A stretch of DNA of 64,000 bases, taken from Chrysogorgia sp. JL179-B06. Taxonomy: Eukaryota > Cnidaria > Anthozoa > Scleralcyonacea > Chrysogorgiidae. The position numbers were made by a program, and so were the translations under genes. The DNA is taken from positions 2,234,001 to 2,298,000 of the forward strand of contig JAYKKM010000469.1 of NCBI GenBank assembly GCA_035772405.1, given 5' to 3'. The notes under the pieces were generated by a model. That model was given only the letters and a program-made list of their open reading frames with translations. It ran no database searches and was not told the DNA's origin. Shown piece by piece: positions 26,101 to 37,500 of this stretch; the first letter of the stretch is position 1; every line of letters begins with the position of its first letter.

Positions 26101-27834
26101 GTCAAGTGATTTAAAACCAGGAGGCACAAGTAATATAATATGCTGTTATTTGAACGAAGACTGTATCTATTAGAATGTTTAATAACAATAAGATTACAAA
26201 TGTACTGCGGAGCTGGAAACAAGGTTGCTGCGGAGCTAATAGTCCAGTCAATCTATACCTGAAATAAAGGTTCAACTTGAAGCAAATTGCAACAGAAATG
26301 GTTTTAGCTTTCTCAGTACCTACATACATTCAGAAAACACATACTAAAAGTCCCTAGAAATCAACCTACCAAGACTCGAAAGAAAAGGGGAACTTGAAAG
26401 AAAACAAGCATGAAGGTTTGATTCACATATAATCAAGACGTGTTCGGCAGCATTTTATTCTTTATTGTACAATATACACCGAATAAGACAGTATCTCACT
26501 AAAAAAGCACAGAGAAATTGATTCACGCTTTTATTTCAAGTAGAGTCGACTATAGTAATAGTCTTTTAAATTGCAGATTCCCGATTTGACGTCATTTCCG
26601 TCGACTTTAACAGCAAAAAAGTCTATGAAGATGACATTTTCAGCTGACAAGATATATTACAATTTATCTTAGGATAATCCATAGATTACAAATATGTTAA
26701 ATCCCCCACAGACGTTATAGGCACTTGTCGAAATCACACAGAGAATATAAAGTGCTGCTAAAGGCACCGCAATAGACATTATCCATTACTTTTCAAGTAA
26801 TATATCATACACAGACGAGGCGTTTATTATCTGATTTCCAAACACCAAACAAGGTCTCGGTTATGATTTTCCTTTGTGTTATCCTCATGAATTATTAATG
26901 AGTTACATCGTTCTGGATAGTGGAGAATTCAGAAAATCCGGTTTTTCTTGTCTACATGAAAACCTCTTTAGAGATGCCCGATTTGGCGTCATTTCCGTGG
27001 ACTTTAACAGCAAAAAAGTCTACGAAGATGACATTTTCAGCTGACAAGATATATTACAATTTATCTCAGGAGAATCCATAGATTACAAATATGTTAAATC
27101 CCCACAGACGTTATAGGCACTTCAAGTGCCACAGGGCACCGCACTTTAGCACTGTGTCTGGATTTCCATACTATTTGCGTCGTTCTTGAAGAATCTGAGT
27201 ATTCCACTCAATGTTATAACCTCCTTTAGCAGCTTAGGTTTATTTTTGACAAAAACAACCAGAGCATAAAGAGTTTAAATTACCACAAATAGCATGGCAT
27301 AACGTACAATAACGTTTTTTTCATGTTTATTCAAAATACATACACCGTTATGGATACCAAAATCCGCGTGGAAACTTGTGAGAAAACAAGTATGAAGTTC
27401 AATCACAAGGATGGTTGTGTTTATTTAAATTACTAGGTCTTCCCGGTTGTACATGCATGTTACCCAGTTGTAGTAAAAAAGTAGAGTGCTGCGTAGACAG
27501 TGCTTTGGGTATATAGCAAAACGAAAAGATGGTGAACTGCCGAAATATTTAGTAACGAAATACTGACGTTTCGAGCGGAGCCCTTCATTGGAGTAAACGT
27601 CAGTATTTCGTTTCTAAAAACATCGTCAGTTCACCACCTTTTCACTTTACCCCGTTGTAGAATGGTTGAAAAGCGTATTTATTATGAAAACACTCTTACC
27701 TTCTTAGCTTTTGCTTGCACAGTGTTGTTATCACAGGTGACTAGCGATTGAATGGTGCCACAATGGTCGTTGATTGAACGGGATATATTTTTAAGATGAC
27801 ATCTCAATAAATATTCCAAGACGCATAGAGATTT
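23196..27834 (-). CDS. TEPSIN: Tepsin exons 12-16: second helical domain and AP-4-binding tail
   Basis: Exons 27834-27700 (KSLCVLEYLLRCHLKN...VQAKAKK), 25628-25577, 25304-25219, 24624-24559 and 23741-23196 (stop TAA). The first two complete the ENTH/VHS-like superhelix. The last two hold the two ear motifs. The final exon also has DLLGL, DLF and DLLTL, short motifs of the sort recognised by clathrin or AP appendages; these are an addition relative to my memory of the human protein. The acceptor of the last exon follows a pyrimidine-rich TTTTTCTTCTATACAAG. Confidence 0.85.
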
Positions 27835-30800
27835 CTAAAAACAAGCATGGACATTGGATAAGTCTGAGTAATAAGAATAAATTTGAAAGCTGCTAAGTTC
27901 TCAAAAGAACTGGATTCTCCAAGGCATTTTTTAACGTTATAACTACTGGGCATTTACCCCAGTAGGCCCTTTGCTTGCCCCAGCAGTGAAGCAAAATGTT
28001 TGGTTTTTCCCCAGTAGATTGGGCCCCAATTTTCATCATTACGTAAGAGTTAGATCCCGAGAAGGAGGGCTTTATGCTTTATAATAAAGCCCGACATTCG
28101 TGGGATCTAACTGATTTAGTTCATGATTGAGAAGGTTTTCCAACAAAGTTTTGTCCATTTTATCCACCTTGGACAAAGATTTCCCTAGTTTTTTCCTTCA
28201 TTTCTTATCTAATTAGTATTCATGGTCTTTATGCGATATAAAGCCCGCGGTACATCAAAGAAAACCGACTCGATCATAAACTAATAAAGGTTTCAGGCTT
28301 TCGGCTGCCTGCCTTCCCTATAATAATTCCTTTGTTTTATCGTGTTTAAATAAAAAGTCAGAAAGAGTGTACAGTACACTAAATTCAGTACATTGCATAG
28401 GGAAAAGGGCCCCCTTACATACTTTGCCCCACTAGTCATAATTCCTGCACTGGGATTCTCCTTTTCATATTATACCTAAGTCTGAGTAATGACAATATAA
28501 AAGTGATGTGCTACTAGGCAGGGTTGAAAGACAAAACTCTGAAAAGTTGGTGTATACTGCAGAAATAGTGTGTAGGGGTCTAATGTTTCGAGCAAAGGGC
28601 CTTTGTTAACGTCCTTCGTTTTACCAGCTCTTGTGGTTCGCATGTCTATCAGCTGACATACAGGGGCGCAACTAGAAAATTTCGAGGGCAGGGGTTGAAT
28701 GCAAAAAAAGGGCAAACTCGCCCAGTCATCATTGGTGGCGGAAAATTTGTGTTTTCGGAGGGCTAACTACAACCTCTAGGGGGGTCGGGGGGCATGCTCC
28801 CCCGGAAATTTTTTGAAAACTAGAGTCTCTGAAATGGTATTTCCTGCATTCTGAGATTGTTCCTCACAGAATTGTCAGGTTCATTGATTGTGCCCAAAAT
28901 GTGCACGTTTGGGAGGTGAGGAAGTCTGTAAGAACCGACATGGCACCAGAATTCAAGGGGAAAACGAACCAGACCTTTGAATAATTTAGTTTATCTTTAA
29001 AATCCTAAAAATATTGGGGGGGCTTAGCCCACCCATTTCAAATATTGGGGGGCTATAACCAACCGCCGCCCTTGCGCTCAGTATTCTAAACAATTTGGGA
29101 TACTAGATATTTTCGTTATGTTTCTTCAAGAACAATCAACAACCACCACCACAACAACAACCTTACAGCAACAACACCCAAAAATTAACATGAATGATTT
29201 ACAAAATATATAAAGCACGTTCTATGAGTTAATGACACGCGTGTAGCATCTTTTACAAGGCAGAGTGTGTTTGAGTATGTAGACTATACATTAAGAACAT
29301 ACTCGGGCCTTAAGACTAGTATTTGTCAGAACGAAATGCTGTTCTGCCACTTCTTCAGCTCTCCGCAGAAAATGCGGAAAACCGCTGAAAGCAGGAGCAC
29401 GGGCGTAAGAAGACTCGTATGTTAGAAGCCGAGCTAGAAGCCTCTGCAGAGTCTCGCCAGATTTGCAGAGAATTGTATTGCGTACTACGTACAACAGACG
29501 ATTACTTATCTGTTTATCTAATGTCTAAGTAAGTATTGATAGATAGTATTAGAGGTCTCACAAAAAGGGAAGGGGTTAAAAAGGGCAGGGGTTGCAACCC
29601 CCCAACCCCCCCTCTAGTTGCGCCCCTGCAGATACCCACGTTCAATTCTTGGTTGGACCATCACTCAAGGTCTTAAAATAATTGAGGAAACACCAGCAAA
29701 TGGTAAGACTTTCGGGTCTGCTCTCGGAAAAACAACCTTAAATCGTAGGCCCTCGGAATCCCTATCAGTTGGATTTTCCGTTCACCTAAGAGTGATAAAC
29801 GGAATAGTCGAGCGCTTAAAATATGAGCCTCGGATAAGTAGGGTAACCTTCTCCTGCGTGATCGACTCTTAAGCCTGGTTTCCATTTGGTCGCCACAACC
29901 GCAACGGTGTCATAGTGGACGATGTAATAGAGTGTCTATCTATCTCTGTAATCTGTAAAGACTACTTTGCATACAGCAGACAAAAGACAAGATAGATCGA
30001 CACTCTATTACATCGACCACTATGACACCGTTGCGATCGTGGCGACCAAATAGAAACCATGCTTAATTAAATCATCGAGATATGTCGTCATGATTAACCT
30101 ACGCCACTGAGTCGATGAAAAATTGTTGATTCGAACGAGATTTGAACTCGGGATTCCGGTCCGCTACTCTATGATCAGTTGAGCGGTAGCGCCAACTGAG
30201 AACAGTGTGCTATATAACGGACATCGGACTAACAGAATATTAAGGTTTATCTATAGTCAGACAACACTCTTGGTTTTGGATAAATTTAGGTATTGAATCT
30301 TTTGGTATCTGCTTATACTGACAATTATACAATAAGGAACATGCAGGTTACAGTACATATTACAGTAGGGTACATGTATGTATATATGTGCAATGCCAGT
30401 ATTGTAATATTCATAGGTTAAATTAATATTTAATCAGCATCTTTAACCCAGGATAAAACATTGATTAATAAAACATCAATGTTTTATCAAAGTTAACTTG
30501 CTCAAATTGAGCTTTTTCGGAGTTAAAATAATTTGTTTGTACCGTTTCTACTTTGTACGTTTCTACAAGATGTTTATGGGCAGTTACAATGGCGAGCCGC
30601 ACTGCCCATAAACATCGGCCGCTCATGTTTTAACTACAACTTAAACATGCATGTTGATTATTTATGAAAACCATAACTGACATAATTAATTTTAATGAAA
30701 TTAATATTATATATTTAATAATAATCAAGAGTTACACAATTGGTTTCTAACCCTGTCTGCGGAGACAAGTTAGTATTGGCAGACTTTCCCACTCATGTTC

Positions 30801-33800
30801 TGTTCAGTGCACTACCCACAAACTGCACCCAAAAAATAAGCAGTTTGAAAATCTGTTCAGATTGGCAAATGCATGATTTACGTAATTTTAAGTAAAATAA
30901 CCGAGCACTGCACTATTAAAGCCTCAAACAGTAAGCGGGCGAGGGGTTGTTGCGTACATGTATTTCTAGTAAATCACTAATAGAAAACCTCTAGATAGCG
31001 GACACCTCCAATAAAAGGACAATGTGTCCGTTATATGGAGGTTCCACTGTACTTGGTCGAGAACCAACTGAGATGAGTTGAGAAACCAGTTGAGACGTAC
31101 CAGTTGAACATTGGGTGAAGGTTCCTGCAGTTTTTCATCCAATAGTTGCAAGATGACTTGAAAATCTAAAGATGACGATCTAAAAGTAAAATTATTGTTA
31201 AGTTTAAGATTAATAATTATGCCTGCCTGGGCATCTCTAAGGTAATTACAAAAAATACCCGTTCCGTATTAAAAAGTAAGCAATATTAATATTAAGCAAT
31301 ATTTTTTATAAACTACAATCGTCTAAAAATGTTATGTGAAAGTTCCCAATATCCACTCATAATGCCTTTCCGAATACAGTCATGTTTGTGATACTCCAAT
31401 TTTGAAATCATTTATCGAACACGCCTCTTTAACTTCGGTGGGTAACATATTCCAATATCGGATAACCCGACGTTTGAAGATATCTCCATTTCTGTTTGAC
31501 GAAGAATTTGATATGTGTAACAAGTTTCTTCCAGATCTCGAATTGCGGAACATTAAGTGTCCATAATCTACAAAACCTTTTGTGATCTTGAAGGTTTCCA
31601 TTAGGTTCCCACGTGCACGACGTTCTAACAACGTGCAACACTTGGTGAATTTGTCATTTATTTTTCAATATTTGTCATTCCCACTCAAATCAATAAAAAT
31701 AGGTACGTCAGGCGTACATGTATCTGCGCCTACAATCGGTTGTTATTAGTCGTGCCATGGTCGTGCGTTATCGTCGCCACTTCGGTCGGAAGCAGCCGTT
31801 TGGAACTTGATTGGCTCCGAAGCTATGCAATTGACTCATCAGCGCGACTACATCAGCGCGACTACGACCGCGTGCGCAACAATCAGCTTTTACCGGTTCT
31901 ATATTCCCCTCTTAGGTTCAGTTTGATGCTAGTCATGTAACAATTGTTGTTATATATATATAATAATAAATATGAGAAATGCATGCTACGTTCTCAAAAG
32001 AACTGGATAGACTATGAAATAGAGAAATAAGAGAACTTCAATATGTTGAAAAATACTTAAGTAAGAGTACTGTCGTATTTTCTTAGACGACGTTTCAGGC
32101 GATGTATCCTTCTGATGGATGTCCATCCAGCTTCAGATCAGATTGAGGTCCATCTGAAGGACACATTGTCCGAAACGTTGTCCATGTTTATATATATTTA
32201 TATATATATATATATATATATATAATGGAAATACATAAGTACTCAATTGAACCAGTACATCATTGTAACCTTCGCACTCCTCCTAGTCTCTGTACCTCAA
32301 TGGTTAGAGTGTCTCACCGGTAATCAGAAGGTTACAGATTCCTGTTCGGGATTAAAATTTTCTGAGGATATGAGCTTGATGATCGTCCATGTATCGTCTA
32401 ACAATTGTTAGTTAACATACTTATCAACAAAATCTTTGAGTGTTTCCTTGGATGGGGTGCTTCTCACACCTCCTTTAGCAGTTACTTCGTTCACCAACTT
32501 TCTTTCGTAATAATAACAAACTGTGTTCTCGTCAGTTTTTTCAAGTCTGCGGAAGAGAAAGAAGTTAAATGTCATATCGTTTTGAATTTTGTGGAAACAC
32601 CACGTTAACTTACGTTTCTGAACAATGTTCGTCTGAAGAGGTACCACAATAATCTGTTGGGTTGGAAGGGAAACAGAACAAAAATATTAGGAAGTGTTTA
32701 CAGGTCCGACAATTTGCAGGGATATTTAGGGTTAGGAATGGGAATATTTAGGATTAGGATTTTTTAGGGTTATTTTGTCGTAATTGCGTTTACAGTGAAC
32801 TCTCTCTAAGTTGACACCCCTCTAAGGCGAACACCTTTTCAAGGCGGACACATAATTTCGGCCGCTTCTACATTATTTACTATAATAAAACTCTCTCTAA
32901 GGCAGACACCTCTCTAAGGCGGACAAGAGAGAGTTCACTGTATATGTTTATATTATGGTGATGTCGGACCGGGAGCATTTAGCCCACGGGGTCCGGTGTC
33001 GGACCTGTATCCACGGCGAAAATATTATGGTCTAGCTTCTTGGTCGACACTTCTCTTGATTAAATTAACGTAACAGGTCATTCATCCATGTTTTAAGTAT
33101 TTATGGTGAAGGGAAATTTTGAGTGTTGCATTAATATATAGATTTCGCAGACCAAACCGGGACCAGTTACGAAAAATGCAACATCAAGGCCTTCCGACTG
33201 GAATTGAACCAGCGACCCTGTGATGGGTGGGCGTGTCTGTAATTTGCCCTTGCCCGGTAGAGCACCTAGTCACCAGGACTTTGGCGATTGTTTATATAAT
33301 ATATATGCTTCGTTCTTTAAAAACCCCGCTTTAAATTTCTGTTTCAATTCAGTAATAACCCTACTTTTAACAACCCTGCTTTTAACAACCCTGCTTTTAA
33401 CAACCCTGCTTTTAACAACCCTGCTTTTCTGAATCGAAACAGAAACTTAAAGCGGGGTTTTTAAAGAACGAAGCAAACAATCACCAAAGTCATGGTGACT
33501 AGGTGCTCTACCGTATCTGAAATAGCCTCTACCGTATCTGAAATAGCCTCCACCGTTGATCCACTTCCATCATCTCCTCCCAGTCCTCCTGCCTGTGCAT
33601 CCGTCCTTTTTTTACTATAAAGCTTCAGAAAATTTTCAATCCTAAACCATTCACATCAAGCTGCAAAATGCATCCACATAACAGTTCAAAATATCACATA
33701 CTGGTACTGTGTGTGGTCTCCTCCCCACAATCCTCTTGGTGAGAAGTCAAGTGGACAGGACTGTATGAAAGTTTTGATGGATATGATGATTGACGAAAAC

Positions 33801-34447
33801 TTGACGTTTCAAAATGCTTTGTTGTATTCCATCTACCGGTATATAATCCTGACACACTTTCTTTAATTATTTTCGGTGCATCCATGAATGAAGGTTGTTT
33901 TTCTAAAAAGTATTGTGAACACATGATCACCAAATAATGTTCTCACTCACATAAATTATTAAACAAGATTGCTCTAATTATCTCTCTGTGCAAATATGAC
34001 ATAGTTCCTGACAGATTATAAGGGGACCATTATAATCAGCTTTGGTTTGTTTCAAATGTGACCATCATCAAACCATAGTTATAAGTTTAGTTTATTATGT
34101 TTATCACTCATTTACCGGTAGGTGAACGGAATACCCCAACAGGCTAGAAGCCCAATTGATAGGGGTTGCGAGGGCCTACGATTTAAGGTTGTTATCTGAA
34201 AATCAAAGGCAGCACTCTCTCCTTAATTATTTTTAATACCCTGAGTGGTGGTCCGACCCAGGATTGAATCAGCTCCCAGCTCATAGACATGTGTGGTAAC
34301 TAGACCACAACAGCTGGTTAATATCTAGAGCCAACCTCGTACGGCGAAAATGGCCCTGGGATCGGCTGGTCCATTCTATAATGCGATTGGCCTGTCATAA
34401 AACTCAATTAATACAGCCAACTATAATTTATTCATCTAAATCTGAAT

Positions 34448-34540
<93 letters not shown>

Positions 34541-37500
34541 ACTTTATTTAACCACGCTAACCCCGTCAACCGAAGCTGATTTCCACAGGGGGCGTGTATA
34601 AAAGAAATTACAGAAGTATAAACATTAGAATAATTATTTACAAAATATTAGAAATAGTATTAAATAGGTAAAGTATAGTACTAGGTAAGTAAGCAACATA
34701 ACATAATCTATTTTAAAATATGTTAAAATATGTGAGCGGCAATTTTTGTTTTGGAAACATGACAGAGATTTGCTCTCCCTAATTTCGTTTGGAATAGAGT
34801 TCCATAGCTTTGCACCATCATACATAAAACTCTTATTCATATTATTGGTGCGAGGTTGTGGTAGACAAAGACCATTTGAAATTTCCGAAGTTTATAATTT
34901 GTTATATTTTTCTTATACGTGAAGAGGTTTGTGAGAGACTCTGGGCCTATTTTATTTAAAGTTTTGTACATCATTCTTGCTTTTGCCTTTTTTCTTATCA
35001 TATATCAAGTGGCTCCCAGCCTAAGGCATATAAAGCAATAGAATGATCTACATCATTGCTCAAATTTGAAATAATTCAAGCAGCTCTGTTTTGGAGTTTT
35101 TGTAGTCGTTTAGATTGTGTTTCGCCAAATTTTCAAATTTTACAGCAAATTCGAAGTGATAGCTTTCGTTAAATTGGATATATGCTTCTTCACACCTTTT
35201 GTAAGAGATAACCATGGATGTATGGTGGATTATTAAGCTTGTTAGCTGTTTTTATGCCGACGAATGCTGACATGAACAACTCTGAAGAGCAATGAACCTT
35301 TCTCAATTATTCAGGTCAACAAAGTAGACAAAGGCAATGGAACAAAGGCCACAAAAATTATCATATCTAAACACCCAGAAATTCTGGGTGTCATGTGACC
35401 AGCTGATCCCAGGGCCATTTTCGCCGACCTTCCACCGTGGAGGCAAAATGCCCTGGGAACGAGGTTGTATATAGAGCATTTTCACTTGACATCATATCTG
35501 CCATATTGATGTACCTCAACAATAGGTTTTTAAGTAGCTTCTTTGGTAAGGTAGTCACCAACAGGCTGCCATGCCCTTTCTCATTGTATTCTCTGGGGAT
35601 TGATTAAAAATGCTATATATTGAGATTCCTATTAAAGTGGTACTACGATCAAATTTTTACCTAATATCGATATTTTTATGTATTTATAAGGCAGAGCTGC
35701 TAAATATTACTCGGTCGAAACCGTTTTGCGATTCGACGATTGCAAGTATTATTTTTCTGACTCCGAATCTGGAGTTGTTACATCCACCATTAATCGATCA
35801 TGTTTCTGACCAGCGTAATGAAGTGACGTCAGATTCTCAACGTGAAGACTCCACATGGCTAATTCTTCAAGTAGTGATCAAGGTCGTTTTTTCAAATTCT
35901 TTCTCTGAAAGGCTGGACATTTCATCTACTTCTCGAAGAAAACGAGAAAACAAGTAACCTCGAGTGAAATTCAGGCGTAGCATTGAGAATCTGACGTCAC
36001 AAACAATATTACCTTTTGAAATTACGGGCTCACTTGGAACACGTTCTTAGTAATGGTGGCCTAAATAGTAGTGATCTCAGAGCTCAAAATACTTACTTCA
36101 AAATAATTTTTTTTTATATCGATGATCACTTTTAACCCTGAAATACTATAATCTATGCTAAAGAAAATCTAAAAAACGGGGGTGAATTTTCATCGTAGTG
36201 CCACTTTAATATTCTTACAACATTTAGAAAGCTTATTATAAGAAGCCAGATCAGACTTAGGTCTTGTTTGCATAATGAGAAATCGGTCTGGAATCAGGCT
36301 GCCCTGAAGTGTTCAGGTCGGCCTAGCAAAACCGTATTAAGTTGGCATGAACTGAATCTCAGGACAGACGGACCCATGTACATAACCTACCAGTTTGGAA
36401 AAACACTACAGTCTACATCCAAACTAAAGTAAGTCTAGCCTGAACTCTGTAACATATGCACATAATTAACATAGAATAACTAAGTATAAAAGCCAAGCAC
36501 CTGACATGTGGAGGCAGTTGTTGAAGTCTAGCTATATACTGTAGTCTAGCATCCTTGTATTGGTGAGACAAGAGAACTACTGAGCAATAAAGTATTTTAT
36601 ATAAGTAATAAAGATCATTACAAAGTCTGGCTGGCCTCAATGCCTCATGTAAACAACACCTAAGTCTCTCTCTCCTCTGCAGAGGCTTCCAATGCAGTGG
36701 GGGGGGGGGGGGGGGGTAATGGTTGGGATAAGGATTGAAAGTTACCGCATTGAAAGCCTCTGTGCGGAGGAGAGAGCCTAAGTCTGATAACATACTTGCT
36801 GGTGCACCATTGCAACCAAAACCTTCCATTTTCTCACCCGATTGATTTGGTGCAACTGAAATTATACAAATGTTCAACAACATAATTATTGGAGTACATC
36901 TTCAGCAGACTAATTAATGCTGTATATATCACCAGTACAGCAAGGTCTGAAATTTGCAGTACAGTATCCCATTATATCCACAGGATACCAACATTTTGCT
37001 TTGGGTGCACTTCTGTTTTACTTCTATCCCGACAGATATTTCAAGATTTTGAAATTTCAAAAATCGGGATTGCGGTAAATGCCTCCGGGTGGTCTCCCGA
37101 TAACTTTGTTAGCACAAGTCACCATCTTGAAAATCGAAAACGGGCATTGGATACAAGGTTGTTGCCTATTGGCGGGTTTACTATATATCAGTCAACAAAT
37201 CGGATGATAGCTTCAATGATTGAAGTGCCATATGGTTCGCAATGTAAATATTTATAAACAGTGTTAATTATGGTGAAATAATATGTTAAAATATTTAATT
37301 AAAAAGTCAAAAACTCCTGTAGATCAAGTTAATATTATTGTATTAAACATCATATTTGTTATTGCAATAAGCTCTGCTCTGCTTAGATGGTGACTGGCCG
37401 GGCTAGATGTGATATCAGTCACATCGACATGAAATAGGTGGGATACTGAAAATCAGGGTAACTACTGTCCAAATAATGGATATTCTCAGGAGGGATACTA

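Noticed and set aside
33361..33427. Short regularly repeated CCCTGCTTTTAACAA units, CRISPR-like at first glance
   Set aside because: Units are contiguous with no spacers and lie inside a foldback element of an animal genome.
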